Of a stretch of 7,361 nt of DNA, positions 3,959 through 7,361 are shown one piece after another. Below the pieces are notes generated by a model that did no database searches, was not told the origin of the DNA, and worked only from the letters and a program-made list of their open reading frames with translations. Source of the stretch: Planctomycetales bacterium (GTDB lineage Bacteria > Planctomycetota > Phycisphaerae > SM23-33); NCBI GenBank assembly GCA_030592655.1, contig JAUVIQ010000161.1:1-7361 (forward strand), read 5' to 3'. How positions within the stretch are numbered: position 1 is the stretch's first letter; each line of letters opens with the position of its first letter. Both the position numbers and the translations under genes were made by a program.

Positions 3959-5188
3959 ATGAAAAACGTAACGATTGTATTGGCGGTAGTGGCAGTGCTG
4001 GGCCTGGCTGGACCGGCATGGGCAGATACGCACGTGTGGAACGACGACGATCTCGGCGATAACAACTGGAGTACGCCCGATAACTGGGACCTGGACGAAG
4101 TGCCGGCCGGAAGTGACACTGCGCTTATAAAGGACAACGAGACGACCTGTTACATCAAGAATATAGGAGCGGGCAGTTCCAATATGCACGTTTACGTGGG
4201 AGATGGCGCCGCTTCCACCGGCCAGCTCGTGATTGACGGCAGCGGGACCACTGATGTGTACCTCAATACCAAATACATGAAGGTTTACGAAGGCGGCACC
4301 GTTACGCACAATGGTGGCGTCCACAGACTCAACTATAACGGCATGATTGTTTATGCGAGCGGAGTGTACAATTTGTACGGTGGCAAGTTGGACGGTGTAG
4401 CAGGTAATACCACCGGAAAGATATCGATCCAGGGCGAGTTCAACCAGACCGCCGGACACTTATATTCAAAAGGAAGAGAGGTTCTCATTGACACCGGCGG
4501 AGAGTACAATCTCTCAGGCGGGAAGATGGAAGTAGGCCTGAAAGCCTTCACCGTCAAGGGAACGCTCAATATATCAGGCTCACCAGAGATCATTATCTAC
4601 AAAAAAGTAACATTCGACGCCGGCAGTAAGTTGACAGCCGGTTCGAGCCACACGTTCCTTATAACCGGCAGAAACCACTCCACTTACGGTTACGTCGCGT
4701 CGTTCGAGAACAACTCCACAGATGAGACCGCGACCGGACTGGCCGGGCTGAACGATATTACACTGAAGTTCAAATATGGTTCGTCTCGACCTTTGACAGC
4801 AGGCCCGGGTACTCTCGAAGTTGGCGGCAAGGACGACGGCGCGGTCATGGGTGGCCTGACACTTAACTTCGCCCTCGAAGGACTGAACGTGGGAGAAGAC
4901 GGCGACACAGATATCCAATTGGTGGACCTCGTTGACAACGGCAACACGTCAAGCCCCGAAGCCCTTTATGTCGAAAACCTTTACATCGACGCAGGTTCGA
5001 CAATCGACCTGAACGGCCTGAATCTCTACTACCTGTACGGCGAAGATCCGGGCGTCTTTACGGGTGACGGTCGTGTTATCGACAGCGCAATTGGAGGCGG
5101 AGGCGGGATATACCAGATTCCCGAACCGGCGACATTGGCGCTGCTGGCACTAGGCGGGATCGGAGTTCTGCTGCGACGCAGGAAATAA
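3959..5188 (+). CDS. Secreted PEP-CTERM protein with predicted beta-helix-like repeats
   Basis: The 409-residue product starts with a Sec signal peptide (residues 1-22, probable cut after AWA). The next part, VWNDDDLGDNNWSTPDNW (26-43) followed by VPAGSDTALI, is the Trp-rich opening of many planctomycete secreted proteins with autotransporter- or pectate-lyase-like beta-helices. The body is rich in Gly, Asn, Thr and short alternating strands such as GVYNLYGGKLDG and GEYNLSGGKMEV, consistent with stacked beta-turns. I see no catalytic motif. Residues 388-409 form the PEP-CTERM tail: PEPATLAL, a hydrophobic span and RRRK, preceded by a Gly5 run. It should be exported, processed by an exosortase encoded elsewhere, and placed in the envelope or matrix. 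It stands alone with its own strong promoter, long leader, good ribosome-binding site and a terminator-like palindrome behind it, which suggests high or regulated expression. A structural or adhesive role is inference. Confidence 0.88.
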   Translation: MKNVTIVLAVVAVLGLAGPAWADTHVWNDDDLGDNNWSTPDNWDLDEVPAGSDTALIKDNETTCYIKNIGAGSSNMHVYVGDGAASTGQLVIDGSGTTDVYLNTKYMKVYEGGTVTHNGGVHRLNYNGMIVYASGVYNLYGGKLDGVAGNTTGKISIQGEFNQTAGHLYSKGREVLIDTGGEYNLSGGKMEVGLKAFTVKGTLNISGSPEIIIYKKVTFDAGSKLTAGSSHTFLITGRNHSTYGYVASFENNSTDETATGLAGLNDITLKFKYGSSRPLTAGPGTLEVGGKDDGAVMGGLTLNFALEGLNVGEDGDTDIQLVDLVDNGNTSSPEALYVENLYIDAGSTIDLNGLNLYYLYGEDPGVFTGDGRVIDSAIGGGGGIYQIPEPATLALLALGGIGVLLRRRK

Positions 5189-5224
5189 TGTTACCGGTTA
5201 TCAGTTGACCGGTTTGAGAATACA

Positions 5225-5260
5225 CAAGCCCACGGAACGCAAGTCCGTGGGCTTGGTCTT
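5225..5260 (+). terminator. Terminator-like palindrome after the PEP-CTERM gene
   Basis: CAAGCCCACGGA (5225-5236) and TCCGTGGGCTTG (5244-5255) form a perfect 12-bp stem with a 7-nt loop (ACGCAAG), followed by GTCTTTAATAATA, a modest T-rich run. It lies 37 bp after the stop codon and fits a Rho-independent terminator. Its loop and stem also have the look of a dispersed planctomycete palindrome, so it may be a repeat that serves as terminator. Confidence 0.65.
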
Positions 5261-5331
5261 TAATAATAGATTGACGCCCATGCTACGTTGCGGTGTTGCG
5301 ATTTTTCGTCCGTCAGCGCAGAATAGCGAAC

Positions 5332-6474
5332 ATGCCAAGGCGTAAGGGTAAATCACAGCGGCGAATAAAGGACTGGCAACGGCGGTTCCGCGAAGCAGAA
5401 GCCGATTCGCTCGACGCCGATTCATCCGAAACGCTCCAGCCTCTTCGAGTCAAACTCCCAGCCTCACGCAATCAGCCAATCGCCGAGGCCGACGAGGCCG
5501 ATGAGCCATCGCCCGAATCGGATGGGATCGCCGTCGTAACGGGACTATTTCCCGGCGGGGCGATTGTGCACATGGGCGAAGATGAATTGCTCTGCCGATT
5601 GGCCGGTACGTTCCGCCCGCCGGAGGATACGACCGCCCTGGCTGTCGGCGACGAGGTGGCAGTGGCGCTGACGGCGGCACAGCACGTTTCGGGTGATATG
5701 ACAATCGACAGCCAGCGAGCCGACGGCGTGATTCTCTCCCGCCGACCCAGGCGGTCAGCCCTTTCCCGCCCCCAGCCCAGAAGCGGAAAACGACGCGGGC
5801 GATATGATGAAACCTTCGAAAAGGTCGTAGCCGCAAATATGGACACGCTGCTGATAATCGCATCGGTCCGCCAGCCCAGGATAAGCCCCGCACTGATTGA
5901 CCGTTTCTGCATCATCGCGGAGCGCGGCGAGATGAAGCCGATGATCGTAATCAACAAAATCGATCTGGACAAGCCGGACAAAGCCCTTTTGAAGGAACTT
6001 TCCGACGGTGGGTTTGAGGTATTTCGCTGCTCGGCAGAGACGGGCAAGGGGCTGCGGAAACTTCGCAAGGCTCTTCGGGACAGGCGAAGCGTTCTTGCCG
6101 GCGCTTCGGGCGTCGGAAAATCCACGCTGATTAACGCTCTGGTTCCGGGCGCGGACCTGGCCGTCAGAGAAATACGCATGAAGGACCAGCGAGGGCGGCA
6201 TGTTACGTCTGCCGCGACGCTGCACGAACTTCCGGGCGGCGGGCTGCTGGTCGATACGCCCGGCGTGCGCGAATTGGCCGTAGAGATGGACGCAGCCGAG
6301 TTGACCTGGTATTTCCCGGAACTTACCGAGTTCGCGCCGCAGTGCAAATTCAACAACTGCACGCACACTCACGAACCCGACTGCGCCGTCATCGCCGCAG
6401 CCGAAGCCGGTAAAATCCCGCTACGACGCTACCAGAGTTACCTGCGAATCCTGGAAACAATCCCGACGAAGTGA
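5332..6474 (+). CDS. rsgA: Small ribosomal subunit biogenesis GTPase RsgA (YjeQ)
   Basis: The 380-residue product is a circularly permuted GTPase. An N-terminal OB-fold (about 65-134) precedes the G-domain motifs in the permuted order: G4 NKID (208-211), G5 CSAETGKG (about 233-240), G1 GASGVGKS (257-264), G2 Thr292 in GRHVTSAATL, and G3 DTPG (308-311). A zinc knuckle closes it: Cys338-x4-Cys343-x-His345-x5-Cys351. RsgA binds the 30S subunit late in assembly, checks the decoding centre and releases RbfA on GTP hydrolysis. The N-terminus (1-63) is longer than usual for the family, first basic (PRRKGKSQRR) and then acidic. A basic stretch, RRPRRSALSRPQPRSGKRR (137-155), covers and extends the usual PRRS motif. 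The ATG at 5332 is chosen because MPRRKGK is a typical start; a GTG at 5293 would add 13 residues. Neither has a clear Shine-Dalgarno site. A HEAT-repeat gene follows after 19 bp. Confidence 0.96.
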   Translation: MPRRKGKSQRRIKDWQRRFREAEADSLDADSSETLQPLRVKLPASRNQPIAEADEADEPSPESDGIAVVTGLFPGGAIVHMGEDELLCRLAGTFRPPEDTTALAVGDEVAVALTAAQHVSGDMTIDSQRADGVILSRRPRRSALSRPQPRSGKRRGRYDETFEKVVAANMDTLLIIASVRQPRISPALIDRFCIIAERGEMKPMIVINKIDLDKPDKALLKELSDGGFEVFRCSAETGKGLRKLRKALRDRRSVLAGASGVGKSTLINALVPGADLAVREIRMKDQRGRHVTSAATLHELPGGGLLVDTPGVRELAVEMDAAELTWYFPELTEFAPQCKFNNCTHTHEPDCAVIAAAEAGKIPLRRYQSYLRILETIPTK

Positions 6475-6493
6475 ATTCTTTTCGGAAACGACA

Positions 6494-7361
6494 ATGAAAC
6501 ATCGCAAAAAATGGATGGTTCTCGCCGCAGTCGTGCTTGCGGCTGGTGTGTTTGCGTGTCTGTATTGGCGGCACACACAAACGCCGGAATATGAGGCCCA
6601 ACAACTGGTGGCAGAGTTGCGCGAATCCTTTGTGGGCACAAACCCCGGACTCCTTGAGCAATGGCTGACGAAGTTGGGGTTGATGGAGCCCAAAAGGCCC
6701 AGGGGTCCACTGGAAATACAGGAAGATATTGTCGTTTTTGGCGAGGCAGCCGTTCCCTCTTTAATCAAGGCTTTGAAAGACAAGAATATTGATGTGCGAG
6801 ACTTTGCTGCCGCAACACTGGGGCAAATTGGTCCGTCGGCAAAAGAGGCTGTCCCCACTCTAATTGAGGTTTTGAAAGATGATAATAGTGACGTACGAGG
6901 CGATGCCGCTTGGGCACTTAGTATGATCGGTCCGTCGGCGGAGGCGGCGATTCCCGCGCTAATAAAGGCCTTGAAGGATGAAAATGTTGATGTGCGGATA
7001 TATTCTGCTTGGGCACTGGGGGAAATAGGTCCAGCGGCGAAAGAAGCGGTTCCCTCACTAATCGAGGCATTGAAAGATGAAGATAGTGATGTTCGGCGTT
7101 CATCCGCAATAGCCTTGAGGCGCATCTCTCCTGCTGTTGCCGTCAAGGAGGCCGTGCCTGTTCTTATCAAGGATTTGAAGGATGAAAATAAGAACGTGCG
7201 GTTCTGGGCTACTGTTGTATTGGTGGATATCGCCACTGCCACTGCGGTCGAAAAAACTGTTCCCATCCTTATACGGGGCTTGAAAGACAAGTTCTGGTTC
7301 ACCCGTCAAGAGGCAGCCGAGGCGTTGGGCAAGATAGGCCCGGCGGCGAAGGAGGCTGTTC
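6494..7361 (+). CDS. Membrane-anchored HEAT-repeat protein, 5' part only
   Basis: The frame runs from ATG 6494 past the window end (289 codons plus one base), so no stop is seen. Residues 1-7 are basic (MKHRKKW) and 8-25 form one membrane segment, leaving the rest probably on the outer face of the inner membrane. Cys22 lies in VFAC, a poor lipobox, so an anchor is more likely than a lipoprotein. From residue 86, six consecutive HEAT/PBS-lyase-like repeats of 33-35 residues follow (86-118, 119-151, 152-184, 185-219, 220-254, 255-287), with a seventh beginning. Each has the pattern AVP-LI-LKD-DVR-A-LG-IGP-A-E. HEAT arrays are protein-binding scaffolds; no enzymatic function is visible and the partner is unknown. 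The gene starts 19 bp after rsgA and may be co-transcribed with it. A weak ribosome-binding site (GGAAA) lies 5 nt before the start. Confidence 0.88.
   Translation, partial: MKHRKKWMVLAAVVLAAGVFACLYWRHTQTPEYEAQQLVAELRESFVGTNPGLLEQWLTKLGLMEPKRPRGPLEIQEDIVVFGEAAVPSLIKALKDKNIDVRDFAAATLGQIGPSAKEAVPTLIEVLKDDNSDVRGDAAWALSMIGPSAEAAIPALIKALKDENVDVRIYSAWALGEIGPAAKEAVPSLIEALKDEDSDVRRSSAIALRRISPAVAVKEAVPVLIKDLKDENKNVRFWATVVLVDIATATAVEKTVPILIRGLKDKFWFTRQEAAEALGKIGPAAKEAV
6749..7354 (+). repeat. Six in-gene HEAT repeat units, about 99-105 bp each
   Basis: Units begin at 6749, 6848, 6947, 7046, 7151 and 7256. The first four share near-identical segments such as TTGAAAGATGA and GGTCCGTCGGC, which suggests recent duplication; units 4 and 5 carry a two-codon insertion near their ends and unit 5 is the most diverged. 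The repetition also keeps a long antisense frame open, which is not a gene. Confidence 0.8.

Noticed and set aside
5472..6368. Long 298-residue minus-strand frame opposite rsgA
   Set aside because: The sense strand encodes an unmistakable RsgA with all GTPase motifs; the antisense product is Ser/Arg/Pro-rich and matches no family I recognise.
6421..7302. Long 293-residue minus-strand frame opposite the HEAT-repeat gene
   Set aside because: It is a repetitive Ser/Phe-rich shadow kept open by the repeated codons of the sense gene; it has no start signal or domain, and the sense frame has clear HEAT repeats.
1..7361. tRNA, rRNA, transposase or complete mobile element
   Set aside because: I found no sequence or protein motif supporting any of these in the window.

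Overview
The window looks like a chromosomal stretch from a Planctomycetota bacterium, most plausibly a Phycisphaerae/Sedimentisphaerales-type lineage. This is inferred from two secreted proteins with PEP-CTERM sorting tails ending in RRK, a type II pseudopilin with the GFTLVELLVVVAIIALL signature, a TroA-type metal-binding lipoprotein of the 'CPG-FD-RPSQ' sort, a membrane-anchored HEAT-repeat protein, and several palindromic repeats between genes. No rRNA or marker gene settles the taxonomy. All convincing genes lie on the + strand.

Layout. (1) 1-272: 3' end of a PEP-CTERM protein. (2) 265-411: three copies of a 23-26 bp hairpin-forming repeat, two direct and one inverted; the first copy supplies the stop codon of the PEP-CTERM gene. 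(3) 433-3650: a tight four-gene cluster of pseudopilin, metal-binding lipoprotein, ABC ATPase and ABC-3 permease. Spacings are 19 bp, 71 bp and a 4-bp overlap. The 71-bp gap is filled by a 19-bp perfect inverted repeat whose first arm, with the following T-rich run, looks like an intrinsic terminator. (4) 3651-3958: a promoter region with perfect -35, extended -10 and perfect -10 boxes, a 17-bp palindrome filling the spacer, and a roughly 210-nt leader with hairpins. (5) 3959-5188: a complete 409-residue secreted PEP-CTERM protein with a predicted beta-helix-like body, followed by a strong terminator-like palindrome. (6) 5332-6474: rsgA, the circularly permuted ribosome-assembly GTPase. (7) 6494 to the window end: a membrane-anchored HEAT-repeat protein, cut by the window edge.

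How the genes work together. The three transporter genes should make one uptake system for zinc or manganese: a lipoprotein captures the metal, the permease moves it, and the ATPase drives transport. The pseudopilin is placed as the first gene of that cluster, which is not explained by a known pathway. The binding protein lacks most of the canonical histidine ligands. The PEP-CTERM proteins would need an exosortase encoded elsewhere. rsgA acts in 30S ribosome maturation and may be co-transcribed with the HEAT-repeat gene.

No CRISPR array, tRNA, rRNA, transposase or complete mobile element is visible, and I see no convincing new multi-gene defence or biosynthetic system. The most interesting signals are regulatory: the promoter palindrome and structured leader, the terminator-like repeat inside the metal operon, the repeat cluster that ends a coding sequence, and the hairpin at the pseudopilin start.
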